Assembly: GCA_018894105.1 (NCBI GenBank)
Contig: CM032129.1
Span: 15,123,968 to 15,187,967 of the forward strand
Source: Jacaranda mimosifolia
Lineage: Eukaryota > Streptophyta > Magnoliopsida > Lamiales > Bignoniaceae
Reading direction: 5' to 3'
Length of the DNA stretch: 64,000 nt
Part shown: piece after piece, positions 34,710 through 45,949 of the stretch
Numbering within the stretch: the stretch's first letter is position 1
How the letters are laid out: every line of letters starts with the position of its first letter
The notes under the pieces: generated by a model
Database searches by the model: none
Seen by the model: only the letters and a program-made list of their open reading frames with translations
Told to the model about the DNA's origin: nothing
Made by a program: the position numbers and the translations under genes

Positions 34710-36480
34710 TAGATTCTACTGAAGAAAGAAAAAGAAATTATAAGGAGAGAGTTGAAGAAGTAATGTATCATAACATTTATCCGGAAGATAATGCAAGGTT
34801 GTTGGAAAGACATAAGAAGCAATATCAGGATCGTATTGAAAGGTTTAGGTTACGTTTGATTGGAGGAAACTTTTTGGGTACTGGAAATCTAGGTAGTAAT
34901 CAAGTGGGTACTATTTCGGATATTTTGAATAGCGTTGTTATGGAAATAGATGAATTGAGTAGACAACAACCTCTTCCTTTAGTATATGTTCAAAGATCTG
35001 CACATTTTGTGCGTTTACTTTCTATTTTGTGTATTCCATGGGTTCTTCCTTTACCTATGTTATGCCAACATTATGCCGCAAATTTTTTTTACCATGAGCC
35101 TCATTCTTTTTGTTGTGCTAATGGTGATATATTTTTGGCGTCCATTTCTTTTAATCCTATATTACATCACCTTTTTACTGTTGACAATACGAGCCTTAGG
35201 ATAAGGTTTGGATGGAGAGTTCGTATGCATAATAATATTGCTTTAACTTTTGTTGGCATGAAAACTGATTCTAGATTTTGTTGGAATAATCATGGTATTC
35301 CAGTGAACAGGTACCCCACAAATTAGAAGCATTCAATAACTCTTTAAAGCTTCCAAGATGACTGCAATCATTTTTCTTAGATACTATTGATGATATAGGA
35401 CTTGAATCTTTGAAAAAAAAATGTTCTTCAAGCTGGTATTGTTGATTTGCTCTTGAAAGGTTTAGCTAAGAATCCTTACTTTAGAATCTTTAAACGTTTG
35501 CGATCTTAGGATAACTTACAAAATTTTAAAATTATTTTGCATGTTAATCTTCATTTGAATAAAAACCTCATAATATTCCAATTGATGAGCAAGTTGCTAG
35601 GATTTGGGATGAAACAAATGATGAACCAAAAAATATGTATCGTGATATAATGGTTTATGGAGCAGACAATTGTGGGCATTTAATATTATATGATTATAGT
35701 TGTTATAACCCTTTGCAAATATCTACTATTATATCCACTGGATCAACTTGGATGGCATGCTGGAATAGTATTTGTGAATGTGTCTAGGAATGTAAGAAAT
35801 CAATGTAGAAATCAGAATATAATAGCTCTAGCTATTGGTCAATCTATTGCTGATGTCATCCATGTTGAAAATGAAGGTACAATATGTTGCTCAAAAAAAA
35901 AAAAAAAAAAAAAAAAATTGTCTCTTGCATTGTCCTTTAGCTTAATGGTAGTTTTATGTTAACTTGTAGTCTATCTTCAAAATAGAATCAAGAAGGCCAA
36001 TGTTTCATATCGAGAATATGTTACCTATAGGTGCCAGGTTCGTGAGAATGAGTTTAACAGTATTATTCACTCAAGGAGATTAAGCCAACAATCTAGTATT
36101 GATTCTTATATGAAGATTGAGACATAGTGATTGGATTATTAAAGAATGGAACAACAGTAATTTGATGTTAGAACTGAAAGTTTACAAGATATTATTGATG
36201 CTTTAGGAGTGATGGACTGAATGATCCTACAAAGGTGGGTCACTGAATTATATTAGCACCATCTTTTATAGGTGGACATAGAGGTATTGAAAAGATACGC
36301 TAATGCAATGTCGTTAGTTCAAAGGTATGAAAATCTTAAAATCTTGATTTATTTATTACAATGACATGCAATCCAAATTGAAAAGAAATCAAAGATAACC
36401 TTCTACTAATAGAGGAACCAAAAAATATGCTAGATTTAGTTGCTCATATTTTTTTTCATCTAAACTTGAAGAATCTAAAC
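34710..36480 (+). pseudogene. Helitron copy A: N-terminal Helitron-like domain of RepHel
   Basis: The frame 34763-35326 starts in a charged, coiled-coil-like stretch (RHKKQYQDRIERFRLRL). It then carries VYVQRSAHF and YHEPHSFCCANGDIFLAS, the conserved F-Y-H-E-P-P-S-F-C-C-x-x-G-x-x-x-L block of plant Helitron proteins. Further blocks follow in other frames: VARIWDETNDEPKNMYRDIM (near 35600), LGWHAGI (near 35740), VSYREYVTYRCQVRENEF (near 36000), and ANAMSLVQRYENL (near 36300). A GT...AG segment at 35877-35969 containing a run of 25 A interrupts conserved sequence and looks like an intron. Stops at about 36124 and elsewhere make it non-functional. Confidence 0.85.
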
Positions 36481-36499
36481 ATGAAGTTGTAAAAAATAA

Positions 36500-37075
36500 G
36501 TAGGTTGGAGAAGTTACAATGTATGTGTATATTATTGAATATCAAAAACAAGGATTGTCGCATGCTCACTGGATTATTATTTTGAAACAAAATCAGAAAT
36601 TGAATTCGATAGAATTATATGATAATATTATGTGTGCTAAACTACCTAATGACCCTAATTTGCTTTTGTATCATTATGTTTTATCGCATATGATGCATGG
36701 CCCTTGTGGTGTAAGTAATGTTAAAAATGTTTGTATGAAAGATGGTGAATGTAAAAATCATTACCCTAAAGATTTTTGTGAGTTCACATGTCGTAGTAGG
36801 TATTCTTATCTAGAAGGAGAAATGATGAAAAAAAGTACTTGTTCGTAATTTATATTTAGATAATAAATATGTGGTGCCTTATTGTTACTATTTGTTATCA
36901 AAATTTAGTTGTCATATAAATGTTGAAGCATGTACCGATTTTAAGCTTGTTAAGTATCTTTATAAATATATATATATACACACACACATATATAAGGGTC
37001 ATGATAGAATGTGTTATAATGTAGCTAGGGATGCTTTTGTTAATAACATTGATGAAATAAGAGATTTTCAAAAAA
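36500..37075 (+). pseudogene. Helitron copy A: Rep (HUH) endonuclease remnant
   Basis: The frame 36519-36848 reads YIIEYQKQGLSHAHWIIIL, containing the H-x-H metal-binding pair of the Helitron HUH nuclease (usual G-L-P-H-A-H). HMMHGPCG and CKNHYPKDFCEFT follow. The next frame (36871-37092) has VPYCYYLLSKFSCHINVEAC, then the tyrosine motif KYLYKYI...YKGHD. In that motif six extra residues (YIHTHI-type, encoded by a TA/CA microsatellite) sit between the two halves of the normally contiguous sequence. The Rep nicks and joins DNA during rolling-circle transposition; this copy is unlikely to be active. After DEIRDFQ the coding jumps to helicase sequence, so the Rep-helicase linker is deleted. Confidence 0.9.
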
Positions 37076-38372
37076 GTGCTTTAATGTTTTAATTGATAAA
37101 ATAAATAATAATAGAGCATGTGCTTTTTTTTATTGATGGTCAGAAGGTACAGGCAAAAATTTTTTATATAAAGCGTTGGCTTCATATATTAGATCAAAGG
37201 GTCTTATTACTTTAGATGTAGCTACTTCTGGAGCTACTGCGTCGTTATTGCCTACTAGCCGAACTGCACATTCTAGATTCAAATTGCCATTTGATTTTGA
37301 TAAAAGAAATGATTCAAAAATTAGTAAGCAATCAAGTCTTGCAAAAATAATTACTATCGCAAAATTAATTATATGGGATGAGGCTTCCATGGTTAATCTA
37401 AAAAATATCGAGGCTTTTGATAGGTTGTTTCAAGATATTACTAATAAAAAAGGTGTTTTGTTTGATGGGAAAGTTGTTGTTTTTGGAGGTGATTTTCAAC
37501 AAACATTACCCATTGTTCCTCATGGTAATAAAGAACATATGATAAATGCTAGCTTTATTGCATCAAAGATTTGGACTTAACTTATAAAGTTTCAGTTGAA
37601 GGAAAATATTAGGGCAAAGGACGACCCTTTATTTACATCATTTTTATTAAAAGTTGGTGCTGGTGTTGAGCCATTTGTCTTTGAAAATAATATTTTAATT
37701 CCAAATGATATTGATTTTGCCTTTTGTTGATAAGCAAACATCTATAAAATATTTAACCAATTATGTATTTCCATCTATAAATTCTTTCTCATACGAAGCT
37801 TATGATCTAATAACTAGAGCAATACTAACTCCAAAAAATAATTGTATGATTGAAATAAATAATATCCTTATTGATAAGTTTCCTAGTGTTGCAAGAGAAT
37901 ATATTAGTTATAATAAAGCTTGTAATCTGCAGGACCAAGGACAATATGAGGATTTTTTTTAGCTTTGTAATTTTCAATAGCTTACCTCCACATAAATTGG
38001 TTCTAGAAAGAGATTGTCTAGTAATGCTTTTGAGAAACTTTAATCTTGTTGAGGTCTTTGTAATAGATAATATTAATTTGTCATAGATTAGAAGAATATT
38101 TTATAGATACTGAAATTGCCACAAGAGATAACAAAAGTAAAACAGTTTTCATACCTCGAATTCTAATTGTTCGATTCCCTCTGAAGCCATGTTTTGCTAT
38201 GACAATTAATAAAGCTCAAGGACAAATACTTGATTACATTGAAATATATTTACATCAACCTATTTTTTCTCATGGCCAGCTTTATGTTACTCTTTCTCAA
38301 GAGAAAAAATCTTCCTCTGTTAAGGCTTTGATTGAACCTTCAACAAATGAAAGGGGTCATCAATAGTACACG
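37076..38372 (+). pseudogene. Helitron copy A: PIF1-type helicase remnant
   Basis: Blocks in order are EGTGKNFLYKALAS (Walker A, 37146 onward), LIIWDEASMV (Walker B, 37365-37394), FGGDFQQTLPIVPHG (37482-37526), NNCMIEINNILID and ISYNKAC (near 37850-37920), FAMTINKAQGQ (near 38195-38225), and HQPIFSHGQLYVTLSQEK (near 38255-38305). This is the full PIF1/RRM3-like order found in Helitron helicases. A single-nucleotide loss just before Walker A and several stops break the frame. It should have unwound DNA during Helitron transposition. Confidence 0.9.
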
Positions 38373-38562
38373 AAAAACGTTATTTATGAAAAAATCTATG
38401 AACTACTTGGCAAACGTTTCAATTTTTATAGTTTTTTTACTTGTTTCCCTAATTTATGATGTTCTACAAAAACGTTATTTATGAAAAAATCTATGAACTA
38501 CTTGGCAAACGTTTCAATTTTTATAGTTTTTTTACTTGTTTCCCTAATTTATGATGTTCTAC
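38373..38562. repeat. Perfect 95-bp tandem duplication in Helitron copy A
   Basis: 38373-38467 and 38468-38562 are identical by eye over 95 bp (both AAAAACGTTATTTATG ... ATGATGTTCTAC). Copy B (56310-56412) has this sequence once, so the duplication arose in copy A only. Confidence 0.93.
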
Positions 38563-38572
38563 TTGCAGTGTT

Positions 38573-41335
38573 TGTAACGCCCCATCTCGAGATAACACCT
38601 AAGCTGAGGCGCCACTCAGTTCAACCTTAAATTGAACCCACAATACAATCAATAAGCCCATAACAAAATTTCTCAAAACCCATCAGAGATAGCAACAAAC
38701 TTCAACTTAAATAAATTTCAACAAAACACTAAGTGTGTACCATCAAAGGTCCCATAACTTTCATTGTATCATACATACTGTAGACATTAGATTCAAACAT
38801 GACATAACAAAATATCTCTAAGTCGAACTTAACATACAATTAAACCTATGTTTATACATAAAGCACCTGTTCTATTACAAAACATAATTTTCAGCAGTTC
38901 AAGCTAGAAGTCCGCATCTATCAGTTAACCCTGTCTGAGAAAATCAGTGTAATATGGGGGGTAAGTCCAAAGACTTAGTGAGGGATAAACTTAAGAACAA
39001 TAGGGATCTATCGAGAAAGAATCAACTCAACAGATTAACATTAAACAATCAGAACAAAAGCACAACAAGTGATTACAATCAAGATACAATCAAGTAAAAC
39101 AAATCAGATTACGAGCAATCAGGATATAGTTAGGCAAAACAGATTTTATCAAATTCAAAGATTATCAGTATGAACTAGCTCAAGAGTTGTAGCTGTTGGC
39201 TCGAATAGCCCGGGATCGTCTCAACCAATTCTGCTTGAGAGGTATAGAGCATCTCAATCGATCATAGTTCAGGAGGAAATGCAGACGACTCATCTGGCCT
39301 GGACAACAACCCAATCTAGACCAAGAAAACTTCCACAACATTGTTGCTCTTATGAGCGGAATACAAACAATCAAAATGCAGTCAAAATACAAAACAAAAC
39401 ACGCCTATCAGATTTTTCTTATATCAAGAGTTTTGGGCTTACGGCTTATCCTATGCACTCAGCAGGGATTAACATCCCGTTACTTAAACACGAGTTTAGG
39501 GCTTACAACTTATCACACACACCTCGCAGTATTAACGTCCCAGGCTTACGACTTATTCCATGCACACAATAGGGATTAACATACGGCTTATCCCATGCAC
39601 ACAGCAAAGATTACATCTCATTACTTTTCCTAATAACAATTACAAATGGTAAACATTGCCGGCAAGGCAACAAATAACAATACAGAACGGTAACAAACAA
39701 TAGAGTAGTAACAGATAACAGACAAGTCGATCGGATAATAGGATAGTCAAATAACAAATTGAACAGATAATAGAAAAAATGGTCTAGGTACTAGAACGGA
39801 CAAATAACAGAATCAATCAAAAGATAACCCTCATAGGGGTATAAAAGTCAATTAATAGAAAACAAACAAATTCTGAACAATTCACAGATTTAAATAAACA
39901 CGATTCAGTACAAAATAGAAATAAGAACCCTCATAGGGGTCCTTCCATAAGAACAGATATGCACAAGAAGTGCCAGGTTGGCAGACCCTCACCTCCGTAG
40001 TCTCATAAAATGCAATCCACAATCGGCAATTTACTAGTATGCGGGACCCACTTTTTCTTCGCCTAGCCAAAAGAGTAGATTCACATTCAAAATCCTCATT
40101 CAACTCTAATAATCGTTAATAATCTCCCATAATTACAATCTTGCTACTAGCAGTCTAAAATCGATAGCTATTCATTAATATAGTAGTTTTAGGGCTTGTT
40201 TTGCATTCTCGATAAAGGATGCTAAATACACTGGTCTCAATAGAGATATAATTAGGTTCTTAATGTCATAATTAACCTTGCAGTTGCATACTAAATCAAT
40301 AATGACCATCCAATTATCCTTAATAATCCAATTTTATCACTTAGGTCTCAAGCCCATAAAATTAGAGTTTATTCACTTAATTATCGCAATTAACCCAATA
40401 TTATCTCATAGCAATACAAATCACGGCCAACTAAGCTACATAATAGTCCATGCATGGTCCTTATTTGATTCCAAAGCATATTTCCATATCCACATATGTC
40501 ACAATAAAAAATTTATAAGGTAACATCGTACAACACATATGTACATATATACCCCCGGTTCAACTCTTTACCCAAAATTCGATTACTGGAGCCCAACCTT
40601 TATGAACAAGGCCATCAGTGCGCTCACTGCATCAAGGTGAAGATTTTGTCCAAAATTCGTAGGACCGACAGCGGCGCTAGTCTGTTCTAGATGCTAAAAC
40701 CACTGACGTGATCCTTGAGCTGAGGGCCATACAACCCACACCTGGGTTGTGTCAAATAGTTGCCAGAACGGCAAACCCGCTAAGCTCCACCGTGAGCTCT
40801 TGTCGAGCTTCAATTTTTAGCCGTTTCTTCAATCAAACTGGTTTGTTCTTGGTGCCAGCGTGCTCGCCGTGAGGAGAGAAAGAGGATGTTATGGTTGGTT
40901 TGGTGTTTCGCTAGTGGCCAGTGAGCAATCGCCGGAGAAGGTTGGTAGGTGGCCGCAGTGAAAAAGAAAGGTGAAATGGGGGGAAATGTAAATCCATTAT
41001 TTATAAAATTGATCTTTCCTTATTCGCAAATTGAACCCCAAAATTTATGATCAGTTTTCAATTAAGTCCTCCAAGGTTTCAAACCTTTCACTTAGCCCCA
41101 AACTTAGTTAGTGCCCTATTTTGGCCCTTTGACCAAAAAATCATTCAATGCAAACCCCAAAACTTTCAAGTTTGGTCCAATTAGGTTTTCTTAAATTATG
41201 GATTGACCGCAAAATTTCTAATGTCCTTGCAATTGAGTCATTTTCACTTGTTTTTCAAGTCATAAAATCCAACCAACGAATATCTTGATTTCTCAATTCT
41301 TATTTTCTAAAATACCAAATTTTAGGAGTGTTATA
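38573..41335 (-). mobile_element. Solo LTR of a large-LTR retrotransposon, 2.76 kb
   Basis: The left edge is TGTAACGCCCC and the right edge is GGAGTGTTATA (last CA mutated to TA). Flanks GTGTT (38568-38572) and GTATT (41336-41340) are a 5-bp target duplication with one change. It is the same family as 53697-55999 but inverted: its left edge (TGTAACGCCCCATCTCGAGA) aligns with the inverse of the other's right edge. The Helitron sequence on both sides joins up when it is removed. Large LTRs with this start are typical of chromovirus (Del/Tekay-like) gypsy elements; no internal domain is present. The reading frames inside are LTR sequence. Confidence 0.85.
39425..39625. repeat. Minisatellite inside the solo LTR
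   Basis: Four to five degenerate ~45-60-bp units with the core GGCTTACGGCTTATCCCATG CACACAGCAGGGATTAACAT in the order written (about 39437, 39491, 39541, 39582). I do not see it in the related LTR at 53697-55999. Confidence 0.75.
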
Positions 41336-41379
41336 GTATTAATTGATATTAAAAATATTTAATGTATTTTCTCTTCTTG

Positions 41380-42300
41380 AGGGTTAATATTTTGGTTGGT
41401 ATATTTCTATTTGCTTTAATGTTATTGGTATCTAACAATTACAATGCTATTGTAATGCAGCAATAGCACAGAGTATCTAAACAACTACTGCACATTAATG
41501 ATATTACTCCTGTGTTGAGCAGTTGGAGTGTCAAAGTTTTAGTTGAATCAAAAAGTGTTGAGTGGTAGCCAAATCATAGCCTGAAGAAATATCAACATGC
41601 CACATTAGTTGATGAGACAGTACGAAATTTATCTTTCTTATTTCTTAAAAACTCTTGTTCAAATGTATGAATAACGTTTATAATTAATAATATTAGTTTA
41701 AAACTTTTAAACTATGCTTTAGAATTTCTTTAATTTCATTTTTGTTCGTCATATCTATAAATAGAGTTTAGCTATAAAGCTACATATGACTATGTAACGT
41801 TATATAAATACGTCATTTGACTAGATCTATTTTTATTCATGAAGTATTTTACATAATCATCTATCTATTTAACTACAGTTTATATTAAATAATCATTAAT
41901 TTATTTATTTAGTTGTAAAATTATATAAATATGTCATTCGACTGAATCTACTTTAGTGCATAAAGTATTTCACTAGCTATTTTCGTTGTGTGCTTAATGA
42001 CTATTGTTTTAATGTATTAATCTTTTTTTAGTGTTTTTTCTTTTTTTTTTTTTGGGTGTTTTTTATGATCTAACTTCTATTTATTTTGCATTGATTTTGA
42101 TGTGCTTTATAGGGAACGAAAGTTCTTGCAACTATTTTTTATGTTGCCATTAAGCTGTTTGAGAAAACCCCGTTATTATATGATCTACGTCATTTCAAAT
42201 GCATGTGTTGCTCTTGCAAATCCACAATATGACAACTATGGTCAGAAATATATATGGAACATAACTTAAAGGACATGTATTGGAAAAGTACTTGTTATTA
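41380..42300 (+). pseudogene. Helitron copy A: RPA1-like ORF remnant, N-terminal part
   Basis: After the LTR the Helitron tail resumes. The segment 41495-41625 reads VLSSWSVKVLVESKSVEW, then KKYQHATLVDETVR. This is the W-x-x-K-V-x-V-x-x-K-S...VDE pattern of the first OB fold of plant replication protein A large-subunit proteins. The second piece, around 42110-42265, reads GTKVLATIFYVAIKLF, then ISNACVALANPQYDNYGQKY, matching the next OB-fold segment. The intervening AT-rich sequence is probably intron. Helitrons of plants often carry an RPA-like gene downstream of RepHel. Frameshifts make it a pseudogene. Copy B has the same parts at 56520-57370. Confidence 0.72.
41794..42035. repeat. 121-bp tandem duplication in Helitron copy A intron-like DNA
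   Basis: TATATAAATACGTCATTTGAC at about 41800 recurs 121 bp later as TATATAAATATGTCATTCGAC, with matching flanks. The same duplication with the same 121-bp spacing is present in copy B (about 56872-57113), so it predates the copies. Confidence 0.8.
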
Positions 42301-43392
42301 CAATTCCATTATCAATTGTTGTTTCAAGTTTTCACTCACTTAAATCAATTGTCCCATCTAACCTAAAGAATGGTGTTGGTAGAATTATTGTTTTTGCTTA
42401 GATTTTAAATGTTGTAAATTTGATAAAGTGAAGTATATATATTGTAATTTCTTTTACTTGTTAACAAATATGTTGGCAATTGTGATCAAGAAATTCGAAC
42501 AGCGCAATGTTAGAACCCCTTCAAAAACTTATGTTATTATGAATTTGTACTGCTTAATCATGAACATACCATAACTAATTTTCTTTTCAAATATATATAC
42601 CTCTATTATTAAATTTATTTATGTATAATTAATTTAAAAGTTAGCAATTTATTTTTGATTAATTTTTTTGGTTCTTGATAGAAAAGACCATTGATATAAT
42701 CCCTTTGAAATAATACCACAACATCTAAAGGAAATGCAATAAAGATGGCTGGTGAATATATGCACATAATATGTGTTATAAAATTAAGTGTTTCAAATCA
42801 TTATGGTAAGTATTTTTAAAGTATCTGTATTTATATAAATGTACTATATTATATACTCAGATTTAATACAAGAAAATTTGTTGTCATCCTTTTTGCGTGC
42901 GCTGAAGAATTATATTAGTTACTAATACTTGAATTATTATGTTTGTTAAGGACTTCACTTGGTTCTATACCATTGACTACTATAATAGTTAATTCAGGGA
43001 CTCCAGGTGCTCGGATTAAAAACATAGTTCATTGTCCACATTTTTTATTTATACAAAAAGTTATATAATATTGGATAACTAAATGTGTGCTATCAAAAAA
43101 AATTTATTTCTAAGATTTATTTAGGCATTCAAACAATCAACAACCTATTGGTAATGCACTGTTAAATATTGATGATATGGTCAGAAATAAAAAAAAAAAA
43201 ATACTCCACGGCTCACTACACGATTTTGTATTATTTCTGATGTTGTTCGAGATGAAGATGTAAGACTATTTATTATACAGTATAATGTTGTTTCGGTCGT
43301 ATGAAGCTTTATAGTAATGTTGCATTACCAAGATAATTATAAAACAATTATATGCATGATAGCTTTCATTGTTTGTGGTTAACTATTATTTT
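42301..43392. other. Helitron A interior, no clear coding
   Basis: AT-rich with many stops. It has no counterpart in copy B after 42296 that I can align by eye. It probably holds decayed introns of the RPA-like gene. Confidence 0.4.
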
Positions 43393-43907
43393 TAGGGATG
43401 GCAACGGGGCGGGTCTGGCAGGACCCGGGACCGGCCCCGCCTTCCCTTTGGCCCCAGATCCGGCGGGTTGGACCCACCTAACCCATTTTTTTTTATTTTT
43501 TTTTTGTATTTTTGTGTATATATTTTTTACCTTCTTTTCTTCATAATCACTTGAATATACAGTTTTTTCTTTGGTGAATATCGGGTTTGAAAAAATAAAA
43601 TTGAAACAAGTTAAAAAAAAAAAAAAGTCCTAATTTTCTAATATAGTATTATAACCTAATAAATACTTATATTTATATATATAATATATATGTTATATAT
43701 AATATAATATATAATATAAATATATATTATATATAATATAACATAGGGAGGGACCGGGGCAGGTCCACCAAAACCCATAACCCGCCCCGGACCCGGGCGG
43801 GTCTTGATAATCAAGACCCGCTACCCGCCCCATCCCCATTTTTTTCACCCTAAACCCGCCCCATCCAGGGCGAGTCCCCGATTTACCCAGATCCATTGCC
43901 ATCCCTA
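43393..43907. mobile_element. hAT MITE nested in Helitron A, 515 bp
   Basis: Ends TAGGGATGGCAACGGGGCGG and, inverted, CATTGCCATCCCTA. Flanking octamers ATTATTTT (43385-43392) and GTTATTTT (43908-43915) match at 7 of 8. Subterminal regions are very GC-rich (CCCGGG, GCCCCG) with a TA-rich centre (43680-43742). No coding capacity. The GC-rich reading frames here are not genes. Confidence 0.9.
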
Positions 43908-43919
43908 GTTATTTTCGTT

Positions 43920-44110
43920 ATAGGTTGATAGATTTTTATTAAAAGGGAGAATTGATGTGACAAATAATGAACAGAATTTTTTTTATATGGCTTGCAAAAA
44001 TTGCAATACATATTATGCTGTGGAGTACAATTGATCAATAAATTGCAAAAAATGTGGCAAAACAACTTTAGCCAATAGAAACCTAGCTATATTTCAAAAT
44101 TCAAAACATG
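43920..44110 (+). pseudogene. Helitron copy A: RPA-like zinc-finger remnant
   Basis: Plus translation reads MACKNCNTYYAVEY, then SINCKKCGKTTLANRN, a C-x2-C...C-x2-C zinc ribbon like that of the C-terminal DNA-binding domain of RPA70 and its Helitron-borne relatives. One stop lies between the cysteine pairs. It is downstream of the other RPA-like segments in the same orientation. Confidence 0.6.
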
Positions 44111-45940
44111 TTGAAAAATCTAGACCCAGCACTAAATAAGCCCATCAAAGATTTTCTTTATTTTGAAATCTTCAAAATAATAACAGAGGGATAGAAGGAA
44201 AAAAAAAAAAAGAACAAACTTGAAACGATGTTTGTCATGCACCTGAAAAACTGTTTAGCTCCACTTTTGCAAAGATATAAACAAGAAAGAGAGAGAGAGA
44301 GAGAGAGAGAGAAGAAAACTCTTCATTAGCTTCAACGGCATAGATATTAACAATGACATTTTCCTGGTTTTTCTTGGGCTTTTTTTTCAATTGAGCACTC
44401 ATCCAATCAAATAAGTTCCTAATATGATTTTTGATTCCTATGAGATTTATTGCATGATATACCTACCTATGAGATTTATGGAATACAATTCTTTTGGAAA
44501 AACTAAAAAATAGGAAAATGATAAGATATGTATCACTAAAAATTTAGACTTTCTGTTCCCGTTATGATGATATAGGTAGACAAATCTCTCTACTTGCATG
44601 CATGAGTTAGAAGAAACAATGTAGTGTGATGAATTTTTGCATTTTTATTCAGAGTTGTATGTTTACATGTTTAGAAGAAACAATGCATGAGTGTTGGATG
44701 TTTACATTGATAATTATGTTTTGAATACTTAGGTTATTCTGCATATTTTCCATTTAAAGATAGCATAAGGAATTTTGCAATATCCATCTATTCAAAACAT
44801 TTAAAGTTGCTATATTATGTAGTTTTAAAGTTATTCTTCACTTGAAAGTTTAATCTGAGTTGTATGTTGTTGTTTTATATAAGCATGCCCACAATGCTAT
44901 TTTTTTATTTTTTTTTATTCACAGTATGGCAAGGTAAATAGATTTTTGTTTTAGAAAGGTAAGTAGATTTTCAGTAGTATTAGATAGTTTCTATAGGCTC
45001 TAAATTTGGTTGGGGAAATTAGTCATGCACACTTATAGAAATTATTAATTTATGCTTGTGAAACATTTACAATATAGTTTATTAAATTATGGATAATTTA
45101 ACACAAGTTCAAATGGAAGAGATATTTGACGCTGAATTTCGAAATAGAGTGAAAGTTCAAAACAAAAATCATCTAGGAGAAGTTATAGAAACAAACTAAT
45201 ACCTAAGAACTTCAACTGGAGATTATGTTTTGGCATTGGTCCAATTCAAACGATACATCATTGTACTTTCAATGTTTGAGTCTTTTTGTTTGCTTTTTAC
45301 AAAGATAAATATCACTTTGATGCATCCTTGTCATGGAAAGAGATGCAAATAGTTGAGAATTAGCTTGATATTAATTTTCTGTATGGTTTGCCTAGAGGTA
45401 CGTATCTGATGCTAATTAAATATTAGTTTGACGAATGTTTTAAATGCTTTTAATTAAATTACTATTCTAATTTTTTTTGTTTGATCTCTCTATGCTTTAT
45501 ATCATCTATCTAAATATAAAAACAAAAGAAAGGCCTATAGATATTGTCAATATTGATGCAGGTAAATATATTCAATGATTATATGAATTTATTTTGATAT
45601 TCTTGTTACAAATAATATTATTATTTACTATTGTACTTACAAATATGATTTTTTTGGTTGATTTTTTCATAGACATGAGTGATACAATTCTTGAATTAAG
45701 GTAAACATATAAATTAGTTACATAGAATACTCCACATTCAATTTTGTGCTAGTCTTGCATGTTTAAAGCAAAACGCACTAACTCCTTTTTTGGGTTATTT
45801 TTTCGGAGTGAGTTTATATGTTTTATTTGTAAACGATAGATTTGTTTTGGTAAGTCATAAAGAGTTGTTTAAGCTTGTATTTTCATATTTTATAATGATC
45901 GTACATTGCTTGCATTAACCCTCTTATGTAATTTATTATA
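44111..45940. other. Helitron A interior with (GA)n, weak coding traces
   Basis: A GA microsatellite lies at about 44287-44314. A frame at about 45095-45190 reads QMEEIFDAEFRNRVKVQNKN, charged and possibly the start of the B3-like protein remnant downstream, but unproven. No other gene seen. Confidence 0.35.
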
Positions 45941-45949
45941 GGATTTGTC

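Noticed and set aside
39279..39579. Plus-strand frames of 97 and 75 codons with repeated HAYQ/LTAYP-like phrases
   Set aside because: They translate the minisatellite within the inverted solo LTR.
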